Shown piece by piece: positions 44,419 through 54,730 of a stretch of 64,000 nt of DNA (position 1 is its first letter; each line of letters opens with the position of its first letter). The notes under the pieces were generated by a model. The model was not told the DNA's origin. It did no database searches and saw only the letters and a list, made by a program, of their open reading frames with translations. This stretch comes from Luidia sarsii (Eukaryota; Echinodermata; Asteroidea; Paxillosida; Luidiidae): assembly GCA_949987565.1 (NCBI GenBank), contig OX465114.1, forward strand, positions 2,020,501-2,084,500, given 5' to 3'. The position numbers and the translations under genes are program-made.

Positions 44419-44553
44419 TCACCTCTTGCCGCCGTCCTCCCCAGCGAGTATCTCCTGGCGGAGTTTGTCCAGCGTCACCTCTTCAGGCTCGGCCTCCTCC
44501 CTCCGTCGGATCCGAGGTGCCACCGACTGGAACTTGGTCTTGAAGTCCTCAAC
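44419..44553 (-). CDS. TMEM242: TMEM242 coding exon 4 (C terminus and stop)
   Basis: Acceptor GATTCAG|GTT. Residues 124-167 from VEDFKTKFQSVAPRIRR to GEDGGKR and TGA. No nearby AATAAA polyadenylation signal was noticed. Confidence 0.93.
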   Translation of the reverse strand, partial: VEDFKTKFQSVAPRIRRREEAEPEEVTLDKLRQEILAGEDGGKR

Positions 44554-47500
44554 CTGAATCCCGAATTTAAAAACCGGAGAGAAAGAGGAAGCAACAATCA
44601 CGGATAAGTGACCTCAGTGACAAATTATTTCAACATGCCTTCGCAGACCCATTGAATGGACCTTTCCCATGAAATATGCAAATAAGACCTAGCGCATGCG
44701 CTTAACTTAATTGGTGGGCAAGCGGGCTGCCAACCAATCATTGTTTTCCACGGGCGTGCACGCATTCCTTCTCACGAACGGTTTGGCGTGCGGTCATTGG
44801 CTATTCAGCATCTCCTGCGCGCGTATTTCCAAACCTGCACGCAATGCGCACTCATTTGCCCACCCATTTAGTAAAGCGCATGTGCCAGCTCTTATTTGCA
44901 TATTTCATGGGAAAGGTCCATTGACAATGGCAACTGCCTGTCTGTGAATTCCAATTCACCACACAACCTCTTTGGTCAAGTAAATATAAAGATAGTATGT
45001 GACACCCATGCCAAAAACAAACACTTTCTGGGAAAACCAACCATTGAGTCTATCTTTTCACTTAGTTTATTGGAAATCAGACAATAAATCATGTAGTTTA
45101 GAATTAAGGGAACACAAACTGTCAAAATCTGGTTTTCGACATCATGACCGATTTTTGGTGCGCATTTCACTATTTGCTGGAACAACAGAACAACGTGGGT
45201 GTCACATACGTACAAGAAAGTAGTCATTCATTTTTTAAATCTCACCTGAGCTGCCTTTTTTCACCAAACAGAAAAGTAAGAATGAATTCTATGTATAGAT
45301 ATTTTATAGAAAAGTAAGTGTTTCCTTTGTTTGTTTGACTTGAATTGAAAAAGCTGAATCCACGTTGTGTGATCCCTGAGCTGCCATAGCCAGGTTTACA
45401 ACAATTGGTTGTTTGCATCTGAATGAAAGCGGGGGTGTGATCCCTGGAGAAATACGGCAGTTAATGGTTGAATTGCTTCTGACTGGCACCCCCAACCCGG
45501 CAAAGACTAGTTGACTATTAAAGAAGGCCACCATCTAAGGGCTGGATAGCTCAGATGGTAAGAGCGCTGGTGTGCCAAAGACTAGTTGACTATTAGGGAA
45601 GGCTGCCATCTAAGGGCTGGATAGCTCAGATGGTAAGAGCACTGGTGTGCCAAAGACTAGTTGACTATTAGGGAAGGCCACCATCTAAGGGCTGGATAGC
45701 TCAGATGGTAAGAGCACTGGTGTGCCAAAGACTAGTTGACTATTTGGGAAGGCCGCCATCTAAGGGCTGGATAGCTCAGATGGTAAGAGCGCTGGTGTGC
45801 CAAAGACTAGTTGACTATTAGGGAAGGCCACCATCTAAGGACTGGATAACTCAGATGGAAGAGCACTGGTACGTTAATCCAGAGGTCTTGGGTTCAAGTC
45901 CCGGTCCAGTCAATGTTTTCTTTGCCATTTTGCAGAAATTACTTTTTAGAGAGTAATAAAACACTAATTGCTATTCATTAATTGGGTGTAGGTATCATGA
46001 TACTTCTATCTTTCCATAACAAAAAAAATGACACTGAAGTGCTCAGCAAAATTTCTAAGCAGACAAAGGAAGGAGCAGGGAGGTTGATTTTTTTTTTTAC
46101 TTACAGACTTGACACCCAGGAGCTTGCAGACCACGAAGGTGAAGCCGCCGAACCCCGTCACGGCAAAGAGAGACCCCCAGAGGAGAGCCCGGACGCCCAG
46201 GGAGGCCCCACTCTCGTGCAGGCTGACCGAAGGGTCCGCAAGAATGCCCTGGAAGGGAAACAAGAGGCAAATCAGAGTCCAATTGCTGGGCGACAGTCAC
46301 TGCAAAGCTTCGCCGTTTTTTTTCCAAAAGCCGTCTTAGGCTCAGGCTCAGGCTTTGTCTTCAATTCTGTTAACGATTTTTACGAAGAGGGCATGGGAAT
46401 TGGAGGCCTTTGGCTCCAGTTTCAGAGACGATGACTCCGTTCTGGAAAGGAATCCCAAGCTTCAAGTTGAACGAAGAACTCCCTGTGTTTTTTCAGCTTT
46501 GGGAAATCAGAGGTGAAGCCGGAGGATGAGCCTAAACCGGGTTTTGAAAAACGGCCCTGGGCTGAGAGCTATATATAGACATATTGTTGACGGGTTAGTT
46601 CCCCACTTACTAGTTGAACACGTCAAAAGGAATTTGTATTGGTGATAGCTTCAGGTGAAAAAAAAATTGGAAAGGGGGGGGGGGAATTGGCTGGGGGAGG
46701 TAGAGAAGGAATTATTCCCTCACTCTGCTTCTCAAATTGGGTCATACTAAAATAAAAAGTAAACAGCCATCAACAAGGGAAACAGTGGATTTTTTGATGT
46801 GAAAAGTATGATTTATTTGACGAACTTGTATTGGCCGCCATCTTGCCAAAATCCCCCCATGACAACTCCCCATGATTAATGGACTGGTCCTAAACTCCAA
46901 ATAAGGTAACAAAGAAGATGGCGAGCAGTATTTATCCAGCACAAAATGTGGCTCCCAAAAAGACTTTTTAGACTATTTGCTCTAGTACTGCTTACTTGGA
47001 ACCCTCCTCAATCCTCCACAATCCTCCAGTGTTAATCTAACAACCTTCCTCAATCCTACGCAATCACCCAACTGGAATTTTTCTAACTTGCCTCAAATCC
47101 TCGGCAATCCTCCAAAACACCCCAGAGGATTATGTAGGATGTTGAGGAAGGTCAGGGTTAAGATGGAGATCTATTAAGATGAAATCATTATCAAATCGCA
47201 AACATGTGAAGTCTTTAGATACTATTACTAGTGATAGCTGTTAACATTTGTTGACGCTCACCTTGCTGAAGGAGCCAGGGCTTTTCCGCTTGGCCCTGGC
47301 CACTGTCATGCCAAAGCCAGACATCATAGCCACACCAGCAACGCCAACCATGAACACAGACCCTGCAGTCAAGAAACACAAAAGTTTGACAACTGCATAT
47401 CCATACAAGTGTAGAACTAAAAATTACTAATAGTAATACTCACTAATAATAGTACCATACTACCAGAAGTACTACTACTTGTACTAGTACTAGTAAGAAG

Positions 47501-48293
47501 TGCTAGTGGTCCTGGTGTAGATAACAAGTCAGACATTTCTGCCCATTTGCATAATTAGTTTAATTAGCCTAATACTAATTACCATGTAGGCCTATATGAA
47601 TCATTGTAATTGTATACATGATTTTTGCATGTGTGGTTCGTGTGACTCAATGTTGTTTTTATTTTCATAAAGAGTATGATCTTTCTTCATCATTCATGAA
47701 TAAACAAAATGGACAAAAAAGAACGCTGCTAAGTATTACTAGTATTATTACTTTAGTAATTTTAATAAATAGTACTACATGCTGCTGTCTTTATCTAAAC
47801 CGCGGTAATGAAATCCATGTACATTAAGTTGAACTACTTTATCTTGTGAAGTTGAACATAAGATAAGTTAAGTCAACTCACGATTCATTTAGATTTGAAT
47901 TAATAATAATACTAGTTGAGTAATAGTAATACTATTACTTATACTAGTAATACTGCTAGTACTAGTACTAGTAATAGTATACAGTAGTACTACTACTACT
48001 AGTACTAGTAGTAGTACTACTACTACTAGTAGTAGTCTAGTACTGAGTAGTAGTAATACAGTTAACTAAACTAATATAATAATAAATAAAATTGTGAAAA
48101 ATTCCAAAAATCATTAATCATTAAACGATAAGCCTGCTCTGCTAAATTTCACGAGACTAGTTGTAGTACCTTTCAATAGCGAAAATCTCTCAGATTTGCG
48201 GAGGTCCTTGTCCTGACTCTGTGCAGATACGCCAAGTTGGGACTTTTCTTCGCCGTTTGATAGCCCAGATGGTGCGCTCATGGGGGTCGCCAT
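44419..48293 (-). CDS. TMEM242: TMEM242, complete, four coding exons
   Basis: Small two-helix protein of the inner mitochondrial membrane. The human protein assists assembly of the ATP synthase c-ring and of complex I, working with TMEM70. Joining 48293-48170, 47362-47262, 46248-46105 and 44553-44419 gives 167 residues and a TGA stop, all GT-AG and in phase. Seen: a Ser/Gly-rich N terminus (1-36); ERFSLLKG; TM1 (about 43-62); the basic loop ARAKRKSPGSF matching human LAKKKSPEWF; SGASLGVRALLWGSLFAVTG, the family's best-conserved block, in TM2 (about 92-117); KLLGVKSVEDFKTKFQSVAP matching human KALGVHSMNDFRSKMQSIFP; and a charged C terminus. Slightly longer than human (about 141). The start is the ATG in CAAGATGGCG; an in-frame ATG at 48398 would add 35 residues and is less likely. 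Confidence 0.95.
44658..44920. mobile_element. MITE-like unit with long inverted ends
   Basis: Perfect 20-bp inverted ends (GGACCTTTCCCATGAAATAT) continuing as GCAAATAAGA / TCTTATTTGC and CGCATGCGCTTA/TAAAGCGCATGTG; about 263 bp. It probably starts AATGGACCTTTCCC and ends GGGAAAGGTCCATT. Confidence 0.7.
45340..45935 (+). mobile_element. tRNA-half element F: complete head, 5 units, full terminal tRNA-like unit
   Basis: Best example of the family. Head 45345-45510 (ATTGGTTGTTTGCATCTGAA, TGAAAGCGGGGGTGTGATCC, ACGGCAGTTAATGG, CACCCCCAACCCGGC); five about 75-bp units from 45511; the last has a 7-bp acceptor-like stem (GACTGGA / TCCAGTC), A- and B-boxes; tail AATGTTTTCTTTGCCATTTT. The head also occurs in element A and in worn form at 1330-1480. 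Confidence 0.85.
46105..46248 (-). CDS. TMEM242: TMEM242 coding exon 3 (TM2)
   Basis: Acceptor CTTCCAG|GGC, donor TCT|GTAAGT. Residues 76-123 with ESGASLGVRALLWGSLFAV and GGFTFVVCKLLGVKS; 144 bp, phase 0-0. Confidence 0.95.
46249..47261 (-). other. TMEM242 intron 2
   Basis: A/T-rich with a CAATCCTCC-rich degenerate stretch (47000-47130) and a G-run at 46670-46683. A YY1-like GCCGCCATCTTGCC occurs at 46831-46850. No exon found. Confidence 0.5.
47262..47362 (-). CDS. TMEM242: TMEM242 coding exon 2 (TM1 and basic loop)
   Basis: Acceptor GACTGCAG|GG, donor AAG|GTGAGC. Residues 42-75, GSVFMVGVAGVAMMSGFGMT and the ARAKRKSPGSF loop; 101 bp, phase 1-0. Confidence 0.93.
47363..48169 (-). repeat. TMEM242 intron 1, ACTAGT/TAGTAC microsatellites
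   Basis: Two clusters of ACTAGTACTAGT and TAGTAGTAC words (47430-47515 and 47905-48055). They are self-complementary, so each can fold into hairpins. Confidence 0.75.
48170..48293 (-). CDS. TMEM242: TMEM242 coding exon 1
   Basis: Residues 1-41 plus one base; donor AAAG|GTACTA. N terminus MATPMSAPSGLSNGEEKSQL then a polar stretch to SERFSLLK, with no strong mitochondrial presequence visible. Confidence 0.88.
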
Positions 48294-48298
48294 CTTGG
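48288..48298 (-). promoter_or_regulatory. YY1-type motif overlapping the TMEM242 start codon
   Basis: CCAAGATGGCG on minus. The AANATGGCG motif placed over an initiator ATG is a known YY1 arrangement in housekeeping genes and also supplies a strong Kozak context. Confidence 0.45.
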
Positions 48299-49065
48299 AT
48301 TTGTCGTCTGGTCGACTCGCCGTTCGTAAACCCAAGAGGGCGCTATACACGTTACTTGTCAGCGCGGCAGCGAGCCTTATTATTAATTTTTGGTTCATAA
48401 AAGTTTTTGCATCCTTGGCCTTGTGGAGACATTACTTTGTAATCGTGCAGTTTACCACCGAATGAGAAATTGATCCCATTTCAACCACATTCACTTTCCT
48501 GAGTAGAAATTTGGACTGTATGTCCCCTATATATAACACTTAAATTCGCGACAGATTTTAATTTCTAACCCATCACAACATTTCCCTTTTTTTTTTTTTT
48601 TTTTAGATATTTCCGAATACCAGATACATGAAAACCTTGTGAATGTCGCTGGGAATGCCAGGACCACAAGACGATTTGACAGAACGGCATGATGAAAGCA
48701 CACAACGGGACGATACTACACCATAAACGAATAGAATCGCGTAACCGAAAGGTGAACACACCGAACAGTGCTTTGAGCTACATAAAAGAATGGTGATTAA
48801 ACATAACTGATCGCGAAGGGCGGAATCGGCTATATGGAATGATAAAACGACAGAAAGTCAAGACAAAACGACATAGGCCTACATGTAACAACACGCCGAA
48901 CAATATCATGGTAAGACAAAATGACTTAATCGAATGCTTAAAAGATATAATGGTATAAAGACAAAAGTGACGATGAACCAAATTGAACTGCCGGTAAAAT
49001 AATAAAATAGAGAATGCAGACCAAGACGTCAGTGATCGATAGTGGATTGAGGGTGCGTTCTCGAA

Positions 49066-49411
49066 GGGTGCAGCACACAAAATCCATCCAAGATGGCTCC
49101 GCCGAGCTGATTATCATAAAGTGTGTACCCACAACTTTTTTTTAATAAGGGGTCTTTGGAGGCTAATTAACTGATACATTGTAGAACAAGTGAAGCTTAA
49201 GACAACCTGGGGGTTCACTCTTCAATTTGGTATGAAATTTGGACCATATCTTGCTTTAAATGTGGCCCTATTTGGCTGCGGAAGTGGAGGGGTCCATCTC
49301 AAAATCCTTGCAGAAATTCGGCTTGGACGACTAGACATTTTGGGGGTGTTTTTTTCTAGTGTTTTTGTACAGTGTTCAATGGGAGCTCTATTATTTTAGT
49401 GTTCTGCACCC
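49066..49411. mobile_element. MITE, GGGTGCAG family, copy 2 (internally deleted)
   Basis: GGGTGCAGCACACAAAATCC ... GTGTTCTGCACCC. It lacks about 130 bp of the interior seen in copies 1 and 3 (deletion after TTTTGGGGGTGTTTTTT). Confidence 0.75.
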
Positions 49412-49498
49412 CGAATAACTTGTAATAGCGCGCCCTCTTGCGACATACTTTGTCCAACTTTGATGGCGTTCCTTATAATACGTGCGCCCATAAATTAT

Positions 49499-49980
49499 GG
49501 GTACAGGACACAAAATCCATCCAAGATGGCCCCGCCGAGCTGATTTTCATCAAGTGTGGACCTACAACTTTTTTTAATAATGGGTCTTTAGAGGGTAATT
49601 AACTGATACCTTGTAGAATAAGTGACACTTACGACAACCTGGGGGTTCACTCTTCAATTTGGTATGTCATTTGGACGATATATCCGGCTTTAAATGTGAC
49701 CCTATTTGGCTGTGGAAGTGGAGGGGTCCATCCCAAAATCCTTGCAGAAATTCGGCTTGGATGGCAACACATTTTGGGGGGGTTTTTTCTTGGGGTAATT
49801 AGCCAAAAATCTAATCGGCTAAAGGCACTACAATTGAAAAGAATCTGAGAGATGAAGGTCCAAACTACAATTTCCACTAAAGCTACAAGAACTGAGAGAC
49901 TTTTAATAGGGATAATTGGCTTTGAAAGGGAGTGTTTTTGTACAGTGTTCAATGGGAGCTCGATTTAGTGTTCTGCACAC
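49499..49980. mobile_element. MITE, GGGTGCAG family, copy 3
   Basis: GGGTACAGGACACAAAATCC ... TTAGTGTTCTGCACAC, full interior as in 28210-28704. Confidence 0.75.
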
Positions 49981-50262
49981 TTCTCGAATAATTTGTAATA
50001 GCGCGCCCTCTTGCGACATACTTTGTCCAACTTTGCCGAAGGTGTGATGGCGTTCCATAATTATACGTGCGCACATTATTATACTGTAATGCTTTGTATG
50101 GGATGGCAGTAGCACGGCTTGCATGCCGTGTACAGAATGGGTCATGGTCTAATCTGCGTGCCTATGCCATGTCGGAGAGACTGCTCTGAACAAGGCAGTC
50201 CTCACCCTTGGAAAGTTCAACTGACGCCCCTAGAACTAGTTTGGAAGAGCATGGGTGGATCC

Positions 50263-50637
50263 TTAGAGCATTTTGTATTGACAACATTGGGAAGATCAGG
50301 AAACATCAATGTTCACAGATTTCCTTCTAATTCACACATACACAGTTTGTAGATGGTCATGATAGGATCCTCATGCTGTAATCTTACGGTCTGGGATGCT
50401 GCACTTCTCGAGAAATATTCACTCCAACATCGACAAAAATTTATTGCTCGCGAGCAATGAACTATTTCTTACACTACAGAACGGTGCATAACCTGTGAAG
50501 TTTTTGACCTTTTTCTACTTTCATAGATTACCATTAGAGCTAAACACTTCGCAGAATTTATTTTTTTGGAATGTTTAATGGTTTAATAGAAACTGTAGCA
50601 ATCTTTTGACCTTTACCAATGTTGTATAGGGTCTTTA
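50263..50637. mobile_element. MITE, AAAGGCCCTATACAACATTGG family, copy 2
   Basis: Left end worn (GACAACATTGGGAAGATC), right end CCAATGTTGTATAGGGTCTT. Interior shares TTACGGTCTGGGATGCTG and ACAGAACGGTGC-type blocks with 27062-27426 in inverse orientation. Confidence 0.6.
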
Positions 50638-50640
50638 AAC

Positions 50641-52255
50641 AAGGCTGTATTGCCTTGTAAGGCTCAACTGAGCCCCTAAAACCTGGACTAGCTTGGAAGA
50701 GCCTGTGTCGACCCTTAAAGCAAGCGAGAGTGTATTTATACAGGCAGTAGCATTATTTGCAGGACGCGGAGAGACGAACTCTAAATTTGACTCGAGCGAC
50801 ATTTTCCACGACTCGATCGGATTCAGAACCGAGTCACGATGACAAAATAATCACTCCATTTGTCAACTCGAAAACGACAGCCAACTCCCATCTATGTGTG
50901 GTCAAATAGTTGTCTCGAAGTAATGACTTGTTAGCCTGCATGCTGGGAGCGAAAGGTCGGGCTCTCCAATGGGTTTCTGGTTTTCGAGATTGCATTTTTG
51001 GACAGTTAGCAGTTGGTAAATTGCACATTTCACTGTTTAATATCAACAGCACGACTACGGCTCGATCGAAACTCGGAAAGATATAAATGAAAGAGCAACC
51101 AGACAGTAGGGTTCGTGTTATATGTACATTAAAGGTACCGTTATTATCGGTGTGCTGGGAGTTGCAGAAATTCCAATTCTTGGTGTCCGCTCAGGGACAC
51201 CGTCGTTCCACATACACGTGTCATTCATGTCAACAGAAGCTAATTACATTCGGATATTACGCGGTTCGGACGGACAGGTTGACATGGGATCAAAACATGA
51301 GGTCAATTCTGCTCATGGCGACACTGTACTGGGCTCGGTAGGGGGAAGAACGAGGAATTATTAGAGGGAGGACAGGGAGGAGGGAGAGACATGCCGACGA
51401 TTGAAGGAATCAAGATAGTTGACCTAGTGCACTTCCCTCGTCCGATGTCAAGTGACAAATGGTAGACGGCTCGCCTAACGATCGAAGATTACAATCTCCA
51501 TCACCTCCTCGTGGAAGTACACCTCCATCTCTCGGGCGTCTTCACGTGAAAGATGAAGGCTCAGCCTGTACTTACGACTCCTGAACGATATTACGAGAGT
51601 TACCTGGCAAATCGGGGAGGGGGGAGTTGTCATCATGGTATATAATGGATATCCTTGCAATTCTTCACGATAGTGAAAACGTGTAATGATCAGGCGGGGT
51701 ACGGGTATACAGAGGAATAGTTCCCCTTTTATACTGTCAGTCTGGTGAGATGTAGCTCAGATACATTCGTTTTTTTGCATCGCTCATTTTGTCGGTTTCA
51801 TTACGGCCGATCGCATGTCATGTTCCGTCTGTCTTGACGCAGTAAAATAAGGGAACATGACTTGCAATAACGTCCTGGACGTGACATTATCTCGACAGGT
51901 GCACGCTGGAATCTCTTCGACTACCGAGGTTAGGGCCAGATCTGACAGCCTCAATACTATACAAGGACAACCACCACTAAATGAGGACACCAAACAATAA
52001 ATCCGTGCATTCAATTCCATTTGAAATCCGAGTGTTGTGGGTTTTTTCTCTCTGCATGTTCCGTCCGACGCTCATTCCTTTTATAGCGGAGTGACGGCAT
52101 CCCTCAAACGATCGCAATTTGGCCCCGTGCCCGTCAAGCACTAAGCAGACCGGCACGAGGATTGCAGCCTATTGGCATGACTTACACACAGATTGAACCC
52201 GCTTCGAGTGAACCCACCCCACACACACACAAAGACATATGGTATTGATTTATAC
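50641..52255. other. Intergenic; weak exon-like frames only
   Basis: On minus, ATTTGCCAG at 51613-51605 opens a 43-codon frame to a stop at 51475 (contains SREDAREMEVYFHEEVMEI). On plus, 51141-51361 is open for about 73 codons. Neither has recognised homology or matching partner exons, so neither is called as a gene. Confidence 0.35.
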
Positions 52256-52812
52256 ACCTGCACCCCTCTTCTTTATCTTTCTTCTTTTTCCTCTTCCAAC
52301 TCCCTTTCCTCCTTCTCGTCGTCCTCCTCTTCCGCCAACTCATCCTACTGTTCCTTCTTCTCTTCCCGCTCCTCCCAGTCCTCTTCCTCCTCTTTCTCAA
52401 ACTCCTACTTTTCCTTCTTCTCTTCCCTCTCCCCATTCGCCTCCTCCCATTCCTCTTCCTTCACCTCCAACTTTTCCTTCTTCTCTTCCCTCCCATCCTT
52501 CGCCTCCTCCCACTTCTCTTCCTCCTCTTCCTCCAACTCCAACTTTTCCTTCTAATTGTTTCCTTCTCCCCCTTCTCACCCTTCGCATCCTCCCACTCCT
52601 CTTCCTTCAACTCCAACTTTCCTTCTTTTTTTCCCTCTCCCCCTTCGCCTCATTCCACTCCTCTTCCTTCAACTCCAACTTTTCCTTCTCCTCTCCTCCC
52701 TCGCCTCCTCCTACTCCTCTTCCTTCAAGTCCTACTTTATCTTCTCTCTTCCTCCAACTCCAACCTTTCCTTCTCCTCTCCTCCCTCGCCTCCTCTCCTC
52801 CTTCCATCCTCC
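52256..52812. repeat. CT-rich (CTTCCTTCTCTTCC-type) polypyrimidine tract
   Basis: About 550 bp almost free of G on plus, with irregular repeats of CTTTTCCTTCTTCTCTTCC and CACTCCTCTTCC about 50-60 bp apart. It causes long Ser/Pro/Phe-rich frames on plus that are not genes. Confidence 0.9.
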
Positions 52813-52879
52813 AAATCCACGGACAACCTTACTGACCCCAAGACAGAGTTTCTTAAAAATGCAATTCGTTACCCGTCAA

Positions 52880-53095
52880 TACAGTGTAAGAACTCAGTCC
52901 GAAAGATTAGGGATCAGGCTTTTACGAGGCCCGCCAAAAAGGGCAAACGGTCACTCCCGATTAAGCGGCTCACGCCCTTTCATCTCTCAAAAGTATTGGC
53001 CTGAGAAGGCCGGCCCGACCGAAGCCCAATTAGTGCCCATCTCATTAATTAGTGGCCGGTCGCCAGAGTGTTTGTATAATTGACGCGAGGCGTAA
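52880..53095. promoter_or_regulatory. Candidate cis-regulatory block with paired AATTAGTG sites
   Basis: Complex, balanced-composition sequence with no open frame. CCAATTAGTG (53026-53035) and TTAATTAGTG (53045-53054) lie 19 bp apart and match homeodomain sites, and a GGCCGGCCCG / GGCCGG pair surrounds them. Inference only. Confidence 0.3.
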
Positions 53096-53559
53096 CTCCG
53101 ATCACTGGTCAAAGCACTCAGTAGGCATTATCTCAGAAAACCAGAAAAATCCTTGTTTCTTATTATAGGCATGTTCGGTGTAGCGCTTGCTTCACGTCGT
53201 GTGAAAAAAATTATGCAAGATACCACAGTGAAACGTTAAGAAGGTCCAGGCAGTGTAGCACAATTAATTTGACGAAATGAAATGCAACTTACAGAGGAAT
53301 GTAAGACGATTTTAAGTCAGTCTCGTGAAAGTTTAACCAGTGGCTAAACAAAAACAAGTAGGACTACAGTCTAGTATAGAAGTAGTAAGGGACTTGTAGG
53401 TCTTACCTAAACTGCAGGCAAGGACTTTGAACAACAATCCTTGTCTACTGGCTGCTTTTGTAAGTTTGGTCCATACCCAAAACAAGCCTTGCACACAGTA
53501 TTCCCGTTCCAGTAAAAAAACAAAACCCTACCCAACTGATTTAAGATTTATGTCCCCGC

Positions 53560-53790
53560 AGGCTAACGAGTGTCAAGATAAGCATCGCTCTGCGCTCAAT
53601 TAATGCGAATCTGCGCGCTAAAACGTGACCAGAAGCGCTCTCCATTTGCGCAGGTAGATTACTGTTTGCTAACGAGCCCGAGAGGTACTGACTGTAAACG
53701 CTGCTGCTGCTGCGGGCACCTTAGCGCTGCAGTCCCTTCAATTATAGGGACTCTATTTAGCGCCATTCATTAGCGCCACCAACGGTAAGA
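53560..53790. promoter_or_regulatory. Candidate conserved non-coding block
   Basis: Non-repetitive, CpG-containing sequence with TCAATTAATGCG, GCTAACGAG twice (53563, 53668), GCTGCTGCTGC and TTAGCGCCATTCATTAGCGCC. No ORF, and unlike the A/T-rich surroundings. Inference only. Confidence 0.25.
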
Positions 53791-53969
53791 AAACATCCCT
53801 CACTCTCACAACTGCTATATATTACACATTAGGTAGATTTCAAGGAATACAGCAAAGAGAGTTTGGTAAAATACGACGCGAAGGGGTAGATGTTGGTATA
53901 TCTATCTCAGCTGTAACTTCCAAAGCATTAATTTTACGACGTCATTGTGTTATTAAATGCAGGGTACAA

Positions 53970-54330
53970 TAACAAAGTGCCCAACTTCCGGCGGACATTC
54001 CTAATTTGAGAAATTACTTACTCATCTAGCTAGACGTTTGTAATGGTACCAGACATTCTGTGAAATTTTACCGTTTGAAAATCTGTCGTTTTCGAAAAAA
54101 AGGAGGAAATTTGTTGGAGCGATCGTTGCAATAAAAAGGAGTTCCTTTTACAAATACCGCCCTCTATGTCTGAAAAAAGTTAGCATTTAATTTCGTTTCC
54201 ACGGTTTTTCTCACGGCATGATCGACGGATTGAGCCGAAGCTTACGCAGGTGTGCTATCTTATGTATACGTCGAGTTTGACAAAGCATGGAAGCCATTCT
54301 TTGACCGTCGCAAAATTGATGTAGGCCCTA
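53970..54330. mobile_element. MITE-like repeat (AAAGTGCCCAA family), copy 2
   Basis: AACAAAGTGCCCAACTTCCG ... ACCGCCCTCTATGTCTG ... ATCGACGGATTGAGCCGAAG ... GTAGGCCCTACA; pairs with 8800-9160. Confidence 0.55.
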
Positions 54331-54469
54331 CATCGCTTCCACGTGCATGCACAAACTTGCTTCATGCATTTGCTACATTGTGTATAGTAACATTATTGGT
54401 TTACGAAGGGAAATGTTAACAATTTAGGTTGAGTAAGGTGGAGCTGTGTATGGTAATCACTGATGAGGT

Positions 54470-54730
54470 GTAGTTTGTGGATGTGGGAGTACTGCAGCCG
54501 GCTGATTTCTTTATCAGTCCACTCATGCGTGTCAGGTAATTATCCAGCGCCACGCTAGGCCGCACTGGCTCGCCTCGGCCGTCCTCCACGCACTCATTAA
54601 TTCATGAGTGCGTGCTATTGTGCTGAGGCTGGAGAAACGACTACGAGAGGCGATTCTGCTCTGGGGCCAACGCTATCGCAAATCAGCCTGTTATCCAGGT
54701 CTAGTCTCCCCCCGGGTGGGTCCGGGGCGA
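54470..54730. promoter_or_regulatory. Candidate conserved non-coding block with a TTAATTCATGAGTGCG palindrome
   Basis: CGCACTCATTAATTCATGAG then TGCG forms a palindrome around ATTAAT (54589-54612). It is flanked by TTATCAG, GTAATTATCC and CGCAAATCAGC words suggestive of GATA and homeodomain sites. No open frame. Inference only. Confidence 0.3.

Larger units (their letters stand above)
44554..46104 (-). other. TMEM242 intron 3, containing tRNA-half element F
   Basis: Besides the element at 45340-45935, it has an inverted pair GGACCTTTCCCATGAAATAT / ATATTTCATGGGAAAGGTCC (44658-44677 and 44901-44920) bounding a CpG-rich, about 260-bp MITE-like unit. Otherwise unremarkable. Confidence 0.55.
48294..50640. 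other. Region upstream of TMEM242: MITEs and a duplicated segment
   Basis: A CpG-containing promoter stretch next to the ATG (48294-48420; no TATA box seen), then A/T-rich sequence, a GGGTGCAG MITE pair with duplicated flanks (49066-50080) and an AAAGGCCC MITE (50263-50637). No gene recognised. Confidence 0.5.

Noticed and set aside
45836..45913. Functional tRNA gene
   Set aside because: It has a 7-bp acceptor-like stem and A/B boxes but an imperfect anticodon stem and the dispersed element's head and tail, so it is part of a mobile element.
52193..53083. Ser/Pro-rich frames on plus up to 198 residues
   Set aside because: CT-rich low-complexity DNA without splice or start context.
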